Below, one piece after another: positions 1 through 11,255 of a stretch of 64,000 nt of DNA. The DNA is taken from positions 1 to 64,000 of the forward strand of contig NGBS01000018.1 of assembly GCA_002245135.1 (NCBI GenBank). Direction: 5' to 3'. The notes under the pieces are model-generated. The model was given only the letters and a program-made list of their open reading frames with translations, was not told where the DNA came from and ran no database searches. The DNA comes from Proteromonas lacertae (lineage: Eukaryota; Sar; Bigyra; Opalinata; Proteromonadidae). Each line of letters starts with the position of its first letter. Position 1 is the first letter of the stretch. The translations under genes and the position numbers were made by a program.

Positions 1-3000
1 GATCTATCAAAAAGAGTGAAATTGAAGAGATTAAAACTATGCCAAATCCACCAGAAATGATTAAATTAACCTTAGAAGCTGTTTGTTTGTTATTAGAGAT
101 AAAACCAAGAAGATTAAGAGATCCTGATCATCCTGGTGACTTTATGGTTGATTATTGGTTTAGTAGTATGACAGCCTGTGGTAAACCTGATGAATTCCTT
201 AATAAAGTATTAACTTTCAATAAAGATAAAGCACCTAAGAAAGCTATAATGGAAATAAAGAAAGATCGATTCTTAAAGAATCCTAATTTTACACCTGAAA
301 GAGTGAAAATGGCATCTACAGCTTGTGAAGGTTTGTGTAAATGGGTGAGAGTTGTATTGATTTATGATGAAGTGCAAAAGAAAATAAAACCAAAGTTAGA
401 AGAATTAGCTAAATTAGAAGAATATATAAGACAATTGAAAGAAAAAATAGATGAACATCGTAAAAGATATGAGGAATTGTTAGAAAAGAGTAAAAATATG
501 AACAACAATTAGAAGATTTAGAGAAAGAATTACAGACATTAAAAAGATGAATATGATCATCAAAAAGCTGAAATAGAGAGAGCCAGAGACTTAATACGTT
601 CAACAGATGATGAGATGAATAAATGGTTAATAAAATATAAGAAAATTAGCAATTCTAAGAACTCAAGTATTAGGAGATGCAATATTAGAAAGTGCATTAA
701 TTACATTTTTTAGTAATTTATCCATTAAAGAAAGAACAAAGATAGGTACAAACTGATAGATTTATTAAAGAGAATGATATAGCATTTAGTGAATGTAAAA
801 ATGGTGTATTATCAATTGGTGAAAGTGCAATTTCTGAGAAAGATAGTATATTATGGGAATCACATCAATTGCCAAATGTGTCAATATATAGACAGAATAC
901 TTTGATGTATTATATAATGAAGAAAGTAAAGATTCCTACTATTATTGTATATGATAAAGAAGGATTATCATTCAAATATATTGAAAAGATGGAGAATAGT
1001 AATATGGAGGAAAAGAATAAGGCTAAAAATAAAGAAAACAATAAACATCATCATCAGCATCATAAGAAGAAGAATATTAACGATTCTGTTATTACATTGT
1101 CACAAATTGATATGAATATATATCATAAAGGTCAAATATTATCTTGTGGAATTGATTTATCTAATTTATTATATCAATCAAGTCAAAATAGTGTTCCAAT
1201 AATAATCAATGAATTAGATAGTAGATTTAACCCAGTTGTAATGAATTTAATATTGGATAGATATAATACTGATTCATTAAGTTCATTGAATGATTACATG
1301 AAGTATTTAGCGAATGTTATTAAAGATGATATATTTGATGAAGATGATATAGTAGCAAATAATCATAGTGAAAAAGATAATGATAAGAGAAAGTAGATAA
1401 TGATGAAACAGGAGAATCAGTTATGACTAAAACAGTTACAGTAGAGAATGATGAAAATGAAGATGATGATGCTAGTAGTAGTGTTATACTTATAAAACTA
1501 AGAAAAGACAGCCAAAGAAAATCATCAAAATTGTTTCTTATGATGAAAGTGGAGATTTTCCATTATTTATATTAACTAAAAAACCAATTGATTTAGTAGA
1601 TGAAATAAGAATCAGAACTTCAACAATTTATTTTGAAATAACTGATGAGATTATTGACGATTCAATGAAAAGTTCATTTTTAGAAACACTTCGACCAACT
1701 GATTCACAATTAAATCATGAATTATCATTACAGAAGTATAACATATATTTGAAGCAACAAATTAATGATGATGTAATATTAAATATTCTATCGAATATCA
1801 GTGGAGATTTAATACATTCCGCTGCTTATGATATAATCAAAAGTAGTGCTCAACAATCAACACAATTTGAAAATGAATTAAAAGAGATTCAACAAAGAAA
1901 AATACAGGTTAAAGAATCTTTAGAATTATATTCACCAATCGCTGAAAGAGGTAAACTGTTTTACAACGTAATTAATTCAATGAATCGAATATCATCATCA
2001 CACTCATTGACACTAATTCAAATTATACAGATTATTATTGAATCAATAAAACATATGATTAATTTAGATCAAGGAATAGATGAATTAGTAAATTCAGTGA
2101 CTTTGTCAATTATTAAAGAGGTTTCACATCTATATAATGATAATGTATATATATAATTTCAATTATTATTTTATTTCATATAGGAATTACATATATTTCT
2201 ATTATTATTAAGTCTACAATATTCAAACGAATTAGATATAATCAATGAAACTGATTTGACTTATATTTATAAAGTATTAAGTTTATCTTGGGAAGATCCA
2301 GTAGAGAGTAATATTCAATTATTATTCGAATTCTCTAATGAAGAATATTACCAGCAATTAACCAGTTTACTTCAAATAGTTTACTCAACTAAAGATACTG
2401 AATGGTATGACTTTTTACATGGAGATTATGATAAAATCCCACCAAAATATAGAAAAATAACATTTGTACAGAAATTATGTATTTTATTAGCATATGGTAA
2501 GAGCGATTCTATTTATAGAATTATTCCTGAATTCTTAAAAGGTATTGTTTCTACTTCAGATGATAATTTGAAATTATCACTACAACCTCTCTCTTTATAT
2601 CAATATATCACTGATACTGATTGTACAATTCCAATAATTATATTACTACCAGATCACAATGGTGAATGTAGTGAATTACAAACTTATACATTCTTCAAAC
2701 AATACAAAATCAAAGTCTTTTCTTATATTAATGATTATGATGAAGTAATATCATTGGAAGGTTTTGAAGATTATTTCAAATATGGAGGAGTTATATTAAT
2801 TACAGATGTTACTACAGATTCTAATAATATTGTATCAATCATTGAGTATATGAAAACTAATAAAGTCAATGAAAATTTTAGATTGCTATTTGAGTTTTAT
2901 AATGATGATGAATTACCTCCTTATATATATAGTACTTCATCAATTTATCTATACCATCAAACTACAAGTGTTATGGGTAATTTGAAAGTTATATATGCAA

Positions 3001-3572
3001 ATATGTATGAGAAATATTACATCTATTTCCCAGGTTATTCTATATTATGTCAAAGATGGAAATCATTAATATTCTTATTAATAACGTTATATAATTCACT
3101 TTGTTATCGTAATTTCTTGTTACACTCTCCAATATTGTATGGATATTCTGACTTAATGGGATCTATTGAAGTTGGTTTTCAATTATTTCAATCTTATGAT
3201 AGTTCAATTTCATTAAAATGGTTAAGATATTATTGTGAATTAATATATGGAAGTGATATAACTGAATCAGAAGAATTGAATACTTTACAATCAATGATTG
3301 ATTTATATTTAAAAGAAAAGAATATAGTTGTTAATCCAAGTGGTTTACCAGATTTGAAACATTGTTTGTTTTATGTTTTACCTCAAAAGAAAACAATTAT
3401 TCCAACAGCTTTACCTAAAGAATATGCAGCATTTCTGCAAGGTATATCAGAACCATTACCTTTTAAGAACTTCTTAGTAACGAGTGAAGATTTTGAAAAA
3501 CACTATGTTAGTGATACTAAAGTACTGAAAGAGAATTTGAAGGATATATTGAAAATATTAACTAATCAATAG
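1..3572 (+). CDS. Dynein heavy chain, 3' portion (stalk to AAA6/C-terminal), 5' end outside window
   Basis: Motor subunit that walks on microtubules; the stalk-tip form suggests an axonemal class. The reading frame is open from base 3. Residues from 39 on match the microtubule-binding stalk tip (NPPEMIKLTLEAVC, a DYW motif, then NPNFTPERVKMASTACEGLCKW and a coiled-coil return helix). Downstream pieces fit the stalk base, AAA5 (LPNVSIYRQNTLMYYIMKK) and the start of AAA6 (1560-2140). A 39-nt intron, about 2146-2184, joins to 2185-3572, a very divergent AAA6/C-terminal region in which the usual LSPG-type and WVLLQN-type motifs are not recognisable. The frame breaks several times in 490-1660, for example near A-runs at about 495 and 548, which looks like single-base indels. 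Family assignment is strong for the stalk and moderate for the tail. Confidence 0.85.
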
Positions 3573-4236
3573 AATTTTTATTATTTAGTGCTTATTAGTT
3601 TTGTTGTATATTCTATTTCATAGAAAATGATGAGATTCATCAATAAAAAACAATAAAAGTACAATCTTTTGGCTTGAAATTAATATTTCTTTTTATTTTT
3701 TAGACTCTTATAGGTATTTGCAGCTCATTAGACTAGTGAAAGTTTTTACTGAACAAACACAATTTTTATTTATTGATGTTATAAATATGAATTAGAGTAT
3801 ATCAATTAATCAATATCTGTGTCTAGCATTTATTAAATCAAGAAATGATATATACAAACATATATATTTAAATATAGGAATATATTATTTGTATTAAATA
3901 CATGAAGAAAACTACATTCATAAAAGCTCTGCATGCTCAATAAACACAGAAAATAATAATTGATATTCTTTAAATACACATCTTGATAATAATTGATAAA
4001 GAATTATAATGAAATACAATTTAAAGAATTAATTCATCAATTTTCCTCACATTCCTGTCTAAAAATAGCAGTATACGTTATATTGGTATATTATACTGTT
4101 TTTAATTAGTAGATGCCAATAAGTGGAGTATTTAAATAGATTTTCATGATAGTGAATGTTTTAATCATACATAAAATATCTGACATATATATGATGGCTA
4201 GTTGTTTTATATTACTGTAAATTTGCTGTTTAATAA
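3573..4236. other. Gene-free interval
   Basis: AT-rich sequence between the dynein stop and the first open codon of the surface-protein frame. I see no ORF with family similarity, no tRNA-like fold and no exon with a signal peptide that could supply the missing 5' end of the next gene. Confidence 0.5.
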
Positions 4237-6897
4237 ACACAAATATTCCGATGTGTTGATGATGGTCTTTATCAAGTTACATTAGGTCCAAATGTATATT
4301 CAGTTCCAGGTGAATATTGGGTTTATGGTGAAGGAACAAGTATTTACAGATATGGTAAATATATATTGAATGATAAAGTGAAAGGAAATGATGCTCCAGA
4401 AAATGTTGTAGTTCAATTTTCAGTTACTATTGGTTCTTCTTCATCACCTCAAATCGAATATCCAGATGGTGATGGTGGTGTTTATACTATTCAAAGAGGT
4501 ATTGGTGCTGTTATATCACCAATTATTAGTTACGCAGCTGATTACTGCTCAATTAATCCAGTTAATCTTCCTGATTTATTAGTATTTGATAATAAAACAG
4601 GAACAATCACTGGTAATTCAATGTATAACAATCCAGATGGTTTAACATTCACAGTAACATGTACAAATAAAGCAGGATCTGGAACAACTCAATTAACAAT
4701 CAAAACAGAACCATGTCCAGAAGGATCATTCCCTGCTCAAATTGCTGCTAGTTCAACAGGATCTAATGGTGCTGGTTGGTTTGCTTATGGTTACTTTTTC
4801 AGAGGATTAGAACCACCAGAGGATAAACAAGATTATATAGTTAATTGGGATTTTGGTATTTATCCATATACAACAACAAAAAGATCATTCTGTATGTATC
4901 CAGATAATTACACTTTAAGTCTTAGTGGAGGATGGGGTTCAAATGCTTTGACAATTTCTTTAGCTGATGGTGAGATAATTTATAATGGTAATGAAGTAAA
5001 AACTCAAGTATTTGATGTTGCTTATCTAAGTCCACCAAATGCAGCATGGGAATATAGTCCAACAACTAATAATAGAAATTGGTATAATAACTTCAAACCA
5101 GGTGAATGGGAATCTTATATTCCAGGAAGTTATCCAGATAGAGGTGATAGAGTTTATACAACTTATTATAGAACAACATTCACAATTCCTGATGATTTTG
5201 ATATTAGAAAGATAGCTGCTTTTGAAGCTGGTTTTAAATATGATGCTGGTATTGTTGCTTACTTAAACAACAAAGAATTCTACAGAAGAAATGTTCCAGC
5301 AAATCAACAAGCTAATACTTATGCCACAGAAATATACACAGGAAGTAATATAATGTTAAGAAGAACTGGTGCTTCAGCTGATATATTACAAAATGGTGTG
5401 AATTATATTGCTGCAGAAGTTCATAAACACAGAAATAGTGTAAATATCAATCCATTTGCTGCTTTCTTCAATTATATAGTTGCTGATTGTAACAGAAGAA
5501 GTGTAAGAAGTATGGAAGTAACAAACAACTTTGGAGCTGAATTTGTTTATCCAAGTGAACCATTAACTAACTGGGTTGATGGTAATAAGAATACAAAAGG
5601 TTATGTAAGAAGTGGTTGTAATCCAGTAGAAATTACATTCATGTGGCCAAATGGAAGATCAGAATTCTTCAACAAATATACTTTAACAACTGGTAATATG
5701 TTATATGCTGGTATATATCCATACAGAGTTCCATTCTCATGGGATGTATATGCAACAACAGATGGTGGTAAAACATGGAAATTATTAGATTCGCAAGATC
5801 AAATTATCTTCAGAGATCCAGATAATCTAAATGATGAAACAAACTGGCAAGCAAAACAAGTAACAAGAGAATTCTACATTTATGGTGTTTCTGAATCATT
5901 TGATGGTGTATTAATCAACTTCACAACAACTGGTATTCCTGGTTTAGCACCATGTAAACCAGATTCTGCTGATTTGGCTGGTTTAGAATTGATGGAAGTG
6001 ACATTTGATGCTTGTAACAATAAATTATGTGCTCCACAAGGAGAATGGACTGCAACAGTAGCTGGAAGTGAATGTGTAAGAGAATGTCCAGAAGGTTATA
6101 GTGGTAAACAAACTAGAATGTGTAATGATTTAGGTGGAAGTCCAACATGGGGACAAGAACCAGTATTCTCACTTGTTTGTTCATTAAAGATGATTAAAGA
6201 TTTCGTTATTAGTAATGGAACTTCAACAGTATATAAAGATTTTGATGTGGCTGGATTAGTTCCAACATTTAGTGTATATGGTGCTGAATTAGAATATGCA
6301 ATAACTCCATCTCTTGAAACAACAGTTCCAGGATTGAAATTCAATACATCAACTGGTGAAATAACAGGAATTCCCAAAGCAGAAATGGCTTTAACCACAT
6401 TCAGAGTAACAGTTAAAAATCCAGTTTCTGATGAATTATATGGAAATATTCACATTCGTGTAGATACAGTTAGATGTATGACTGATGGTTCATGGCCAGC
6501 AACTGAACAAGGTAAAACAGTAACAATTCAATGTACAGGATCAACAAGAACAATGACAAGAAGATGTACAGCTGGTATGAATCCTCATTGGGAGACTTTA
6601 GAAGATAATTGTTCAGCCGAAGAAATAGTGAGTAAGAAAACCTCAACAGCAGTAATAGTAGTTGCTTCAATAGCTGGTGTAATCTTCTTATTATTGATTG
6701 GATTCTGTGTATATGCTCGTGCTAGTTCTGCCAAGAAGAGAGCTACTAGAAGAGGAATGAGAACAGCTCAAGCACAAGCAGCTAAAGCTGCAATGGAAGC
6801 TAGAGAGAAAGCAGCAGCTGGTGGTGAACCAGCTCCAGAGAAAGCCACAGCTGCAGCTCCAAAAGAAGAGAAAGGATTAGCAGCTGAAAGTGAATAA
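4237..6897 (+). CDS. Type I membrane surface protein, putative-Ig / galactose-binding-like / CCP-like modules; 5' truncated
   Basis: Probable cell-surface adhesion or recognition protein. In order it has a putative-Ig repeat (LPDLLVFDNKTGTITGN), a lectin/lamin-tail-like beta region, and a discoidin-like segment (NNFGAEFVYPSEPLTNWVDG to about 5940). Two short Cys-rich CCP-like modules follow (CAPQGEWTA... and DGSWPATEQGKTV...), separated by another putative-Ig repeat (VPGLKFNTSTGEITGIP). A transmembrane helix (AVIVVASIAGVIFLLLIGF) and a basic then Ala-rich cytoplasmic tail end the protein. The frame is open back to the TAA at 4234-4236. There is no ATG until about 4621, no signal peptide and no acceptor site just upstream, so the 5' end is missing. 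The minus-strand gene at 8667-10227 shares the C-terminal architecture. Function is inferred from domains only. Confidence 0.75.
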   Translation, partial: TQIFRCVDDGLYQVTLGPNVYSVPGEYWVYGEGTSIYRYGKYILNDKVKGNDAPENVVVQFSVTIGSSSSPQIEYPDGDGGVYTIQRGIGAVISPIISYAADYCSINPVNLPDLLVFDNKTGTITGNSMYNNPDGLTFTVTCTNKAGSGTTQLTIKTEPCPEGSFPAQIAASSTGSNGAGWFAYGYFFRGLEPPEDKQDYIVNWDFGIYPYTTTKRSFCMYPDNYTLSLSGGWGSNALTISLADGEIIYNGNEVKTQVFDVAYLSPPNAAWEYSPTTNNRNWYNNFKPGEWESYIPGSYPDRGDRVYTTYYRTTFTIPDDFDIRKIAAFEAGFKYDAGIVAYLNNKEFYRRNVPANQQANTYATEIYTGSNIMLRRTGASADILQNGVNYIAAEVHKHRNSVNINPFAAFFNYIVADCNRRSVRSMEVTNNFGAEFVYPSEPLTNWVDGNKNTKGYVRSGCNPVEITFMWPNGRSEFFNKYTLTTGNMLYAGIYPYRVPFSWDVYATTDGGKTWKLLDSQDQIIFRDPDNLNDETNWQAKQVTREFYIYGVSESFDGVLINFTTTGIPGLAPCKPDSADLAGLELMEVTFDACNNKLCAPQGEWTATVAGSECVRECPEGYSGKQTRMCNDLGGSPTWGQEPVFSLVCSLKMIKDFVISNGTSTVYKDFDVAGLVPTFSVYGAELEYAITPSLETTVPGLKFNTSTGEITGIPKAEMALTTFRVTVKNPVSDELYGNIHIRVDTVRCMTDGSWPATEQGKTVTIQCTGSTRTMTRRCTAGMNPHWETLEDNCSAEEIVSKKTSTAVIVVASIAGVIFLLLIGFCVYARASSAKKRATRRGMRTAQAQAAKAAMEAREKAAAGGEPAPEKATAAAPKEEKGLAAESE

Positions 6898-7003
6898 ATG
6901 AATTTCATTTCATTTCGATTATTCATTCTCTGATATGAACTTTGTTGTTTTTGTTTTCTTTTAAAATAAACATAATAACAATATTTTAATATTAAAATGA
7001 TGA

Positions 7004-8493
7004 TTATAGTATTGAACTGTCAATTGATTCTAATAAATTCTTTACAAATTGTTTGGTTCTAGTTGTATATCCCATCATATCAGATCGAAATTGACGAAAT
7101 TCTTCATAAGGACGATTATAGGAAGTGAATGGATCTAATTTATTCTCCAACTGATATTGTAATTCTTCAGTTAGACCATTTAATATAGATCGATGTTCAT
7201 CGAATAGTTTATTTTGAGCATCTTTAGTTTGTAAATAATATCCATAAACATAACTCCAAGTTAATATTTGACGATTTTCTATCACTTGATCAACAGCATC
7301 TCTTAAAAATGATACTTCATCTCGACTATGTCCTCTGTTTATTAATAATTCAATATGTTTTTCTATCTGAGGTTTTAAAGAAACACCAAAATCTTTTGAT
7401 TTTTTATTGTTTATAAATCTGTCGAAATAATATTGATATATCTGTAATTCTGCTTTACAATTCTCCTTCTTTTGTTCTTCCTTACTTAATACTCCTTTCT
7501 TTTCCATTTCCTTGAATATTGTACATTCATAATATCCACCAGTTTTACTACCATGTTTACTCCAATCTCCCATACATAACCAACAAAATTCATGTCCACA
7601 TCCACCTACGGCTTTATTACATGTCATATGATTACAACCTTGATTCTTTTCTATATTTGTATGACATTTTGGACATTGTTTTGTATTAGCTGTTAACCAT
7701 TTTACATTTTCACCATCATCAATACTTTTCTGATTCCAAGCTTTCACCATTTCACAAGTTGCTGGTCTATGTGGTTCTTCTAAACATTTGAAACAAAATG
7801 TTGTTTTACATTTTGGACAAATCACATTTGATGAACCTCCACTTGGAAATCGACATATTAATGGACAATCTCTTCCTACACACCAATTATAATCAGGATT
7901 GTCATTTACAAATGATTTTATCATTAATCTTTCATATCTATCCCACATATTACTATCTAAAAATCTTTTAAAAACTTCATCAGGAATTCGTTGAGGACAT
8001 TTATCTTCAAAGCATTTACTGTTTATACAAGACATTCCTTTGTTAACTAACACGTTTAATTGCGTTTTCCAACAATTAACACAATATTCATGTCCACAAC
8101 AAAGAGCAAAGAAATTATCTTCACTATATTCATCACAACAAACAAAACACATATGAACACCTTTTTCTCTTTCAACTGGCTTTCCTTTATCAAAACCTAA
8201 CTCTTTCCTTACTTGATCGAATTGGGATAAATAAATATCTTGAGCACGAATTGTATCCCATCTATATGCTCTGATTAAGGACATGGACTCATTATAATCT
8301 AAACTCAATGTATCGCAAACCTTTTGAACTACATCTTTAATATCAGACAGAACTTGCATTTCATCAACAAAAGTGTAAACAGGTTTGGACTGAATTCTAT
8401 AATATTTTATTAATTTCATTGATACTCTATAACTGGAACATCCTCATCATCTGAATATTCATATTCATCATTATCATCATCATCTACTTCCAT
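7004..8493 (-). CDS. RBR E3 ubiquitin ligase, ariadne/HHARI type
   Basis: RING-in-between-RING ligase that accepts ubiquitin from an E2 as a thioester before transfer to substrate. RING1 begins CFVCCDEYSEDNFFALCCGH, the IBR ends CFKCLEEPHRPATCEMV, and RING2 contains CPKCHTNIEKNQGCNHMTC. The Cys of GCNHM (about residue 277) is the expected catalytic one. An ariadne-like helical C-terminal region follows. The ATG at 8493 opens an acidic leader (MEVDDDDNDEYEYSDDED) typical of ariadnes. A 29-nt intron (8397-8425) must be removed, giving 486 aa; without it a false internal ATG appears. The gene converges on the surface-protein gene, with 106 bp between stops. Confidence 0.93.
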
Positions 8494-8666
8494 TTTTATT
8501 CTATTTTTATTTTATCAGACAATAATAAAACTAAACTAAGATGATAAACAAAAAATAAGAATTAATTCTTAAAAATGGGTTATGAAAAGTTTCGAATAAA
8601 ATCGTTTCAAATATTATTTCTTCAAAAAAACAATAAAAATCCAATAATAATTTATCATTAACACAT

Positions 8667-10227
8667 CTAAACTTTTACACCATTTTCATCATTCTTTTTA
8701 CTTTTATCCTCTTCATCATTTTCTTCTAATCTCTTTTTCTGAGCATTTTTAAACTCATTCGGTTTATGATGAGAAGCTGTAACTACTTTTAATCTAACAT
8801 AAAACACTATTCCAACAGCTATTATTATTACTACCACAACAACACCACATGTTATTCCTACTATTACTCCTGTACTTGAACTTGATTCTATACAAGTATT
8901 TACTTCCATTCCCCATTCAACTTCATTATTACCTCTAAGCAAACAATCTCGATATATCACTCCTTCACCATCACATTTCATCGTCACTCTACCAATTTCA
9001 GATCTTGGCCATCTTCCATCTTTTTCACAATATAATGTTATTATCTCTAACTCTATAAATGTCTTATCTTCACCATAGTTGTTAGATACTGTTAATGTAT
9101 AGTTTTTCATCTCACTTAATTCACTTGGTTCACCACTTACCATTCCTCTTGTACTATCAAATTTTAAACCTCTTGGTAAATCAGGTGTTATTGAATATAC
9201 TAAATTATCTCCTTTTACTATCACTAATGCAATTGGAGTTGAGATTTCTACATTCATTATTAAACTCACTCTTGGATCTATTATGGACTTAATTATTGGT
9301 TTATTATTCATTAAGAATATAAATTCGATTTCTATTAATGTAGCTGCATTTACAGATGTTGAATTTGATCTGATTGAAAATGTAATTGTTTGGTTTAATA
9401 CAGATTCATATACTGTTCCACTCACACTTCCTTCATTTTCTAATTTAAACACTAAACCAGGTATTTGTTCTATCATATATATAAATATAAAGAATATATA
9501 TACTTGAACTTTCAAATATTAAGTCTTTTCCTACTACACTGTATAATTTCTCATTTACTGGTTCTTTGATTTTTATTATTACTTTATCTACTTTACTCAT
9601 TACAACTGGATATGGAGGAAGAGTTATTATGATAGTTATTGGAACTGTTATTGGTTTATTTCCTGTTGTTGATCTTATATTGATTTGAATTGGAATATTT
9701 TGGTCTTTTGAATCAGAAGTATAAACTATTTTACCTTTCATTTTTCCACTTGTTCTATCAAGAACTAAACCATTTGGTAATGTGTCACTCGTTGTATATT
9801 CAAGATTCTTTCCAGTCACTTCCATGAATTCTATCTCATTTTCTACTTCATAATAGAATGTGATATTATCAAATGAAGATAATAATATTGGATCATCACC
9901 AACTATTACAATTATTTCTACATCCATATAATAGGGTTCTTTTTCATCTTTATCTGTTACTACAAATCGATAAGATTCTTTACTTTCACCAAATACAGTT
10001 CCATATAAAAATCCTTCACTTCCATCGATATTTAATCCAGAAGGTAAACTAATTGATTCTTCACTTACATAATATTTCAAATTTTCACCAAATACTTTAC
10101 AGAATTCTAATCTTTCATATTTTACTCCAGAGGTTAAAGTGATTGTTTTATTATAAGAAGAAATTACTGGATGAGGAGCAAGAACTGTCTCAAATATCAA
10201 AAAATAATAACAGACTATAATATCCAT
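8667..10227 (-). CDS. Type I membrane surface protein with putative-Ig repeats and CCP-like module
   Basis: Secreted/surface protein of 508 aa. It starts with a hydrophobic signal peptide (MDIIVCYYFLIFETVLA). At least three putative-Ig (cadherin-like) repeats follow, each with the LP-x-GL-x-(F/L)D-x-x-x-G pattern (SLPSGLNIDGSEGFLYG, LPNGLVLDRTSGKMKG, LPRGLKFDSTRGMVSG). A Cys-bearing CCP-like module (CEKDGRWPRSEIGRVTMKC) and a transmembrane helix (VIVGITCGVVVVVIIIAVGI) precede a charged tail. One 34-nt intron lies at 9470-9503. The end architecture matches the protein at 4237-6897, so the two are paralogs flanking the RBR gene. Ligand and role are unknown. Confidence 0.8.
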
Positions 10228-10316
10228 TTACAATTTAGTTAATAAATCTCTTCAATTATATATGTGGTGCTAAAAATCACCTGGTTTTAAACTTCTTTAA
10301 AAGTAAATTCATTTAT

Positions 10317-10729
10317 TTACTCTTTCTTTTCGGGAGCAGCTTTACCTGTAGCACTAGTAACTAAACTGTTGTATTTTGTTACAGATTTTGTACCTTCTGA
10401 TACAGCATGCTTCGCTAATTCACCTGGTAAAACTAATCTTACAGCACTTTGGATTTCACGACTACTTAAAGTGTGCTTCTTGTTGTATCGACATAATTGA
10501 CCTGCTTCACCACAGATTCTTTCGAATATATCACTTACAAAAGAATTCATTACAGACATTCCTTTCTTTGATATACCACATTCAGGATGAACTTGTTTCA
10601 ATACTTTGAAAATGTAAGAAGAATAGGTTTCTATTCTTCTGGCGTGTCTTTTTTACCATCTTTGTTTGTGGCGACTTTCTTTACATTCTTTACGGCTTTC
10701 TTTGATGCAGCTGCTGGTTCTTGACCCAT
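10317..10729 (-). CDS. Histone H2B (frame broken by one base)
   Basis: Core nucleosome histone. The fold matches canonical H2[20 protein letters not shown], then [20 protein letters not shown], then the [34 protein letters not shown]-terminal helices, with a short extra tail ([11 protein letters not shown]). The Lys/Ala-rich N-tail starts at ATG 10729 ([15 protein letters not shown]). Tail and fold are in different frames. The switch falls at the six-A run just before [11 protein letters not shown] (about 10648-10654), where one extra A restores H2B. For so conserved a gene a sequence error is likelier than a real mutation. No intron is needed. Confidence 0.9.
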
Positions 10730-11255
10730 GATTGAAGATTTTGAGAGATTGGATGAATAGATTAAAAATTCAAGAAATAATGGAATGAATGATTTTTAGA
10801 AATCATTGATTTGAAATATAATTGGATAAAAGCTGATGAAATTATTTTTGATCTTTGACATCTAACATGTGTTGAATGTTTGAAATAGATTTTTGAGTTT
10901 ATTTCATCACATAGAATTAATAAACGATTAAATTTACAATAGTTGAATTTATAATGTGATTTTTTCTGATAAACATGAAAATGAGGAATAGATTTGAATA
11001 ACTTACAGTCTTCATCTAAAAGTACAAATTACTCTTGGAGTGATGATAATATTATTCTATATTTCTATTTTTCTTTATCTAAATAACATTTGCTGGTGAT
11101 TATCAACCAATCACCTATACTTTCACATATATATTAGCACAAACTATTTGTTGTATGGAATAGCATTAAATTTATACATATAAGGTTCATACAGAAGAAT
11201 AAAAAGTTCAAAATCATTTTGAATTTTTTCATTTTTTCGTATCAATTTTGATCAA
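10730..11255. other. Divergent intergenic region between H2B and the tetraspanin-like gene
   Basis: No ORF or RNA gene recognised. It contains a CCAAT-type stretch (AACCAATCACC, about 11105), which may belong to the H2B or tetraspanin-like promoter. This is a guess from position only. Confidence 0.3.

Noticed and set aside
490-1660. Programmed frameshifting of the Euplotes kind
   Set aside because: The slips go in both directions, are not tied to AAA-TAA or AAA-TAG contexts, and also occur away from stop codons.
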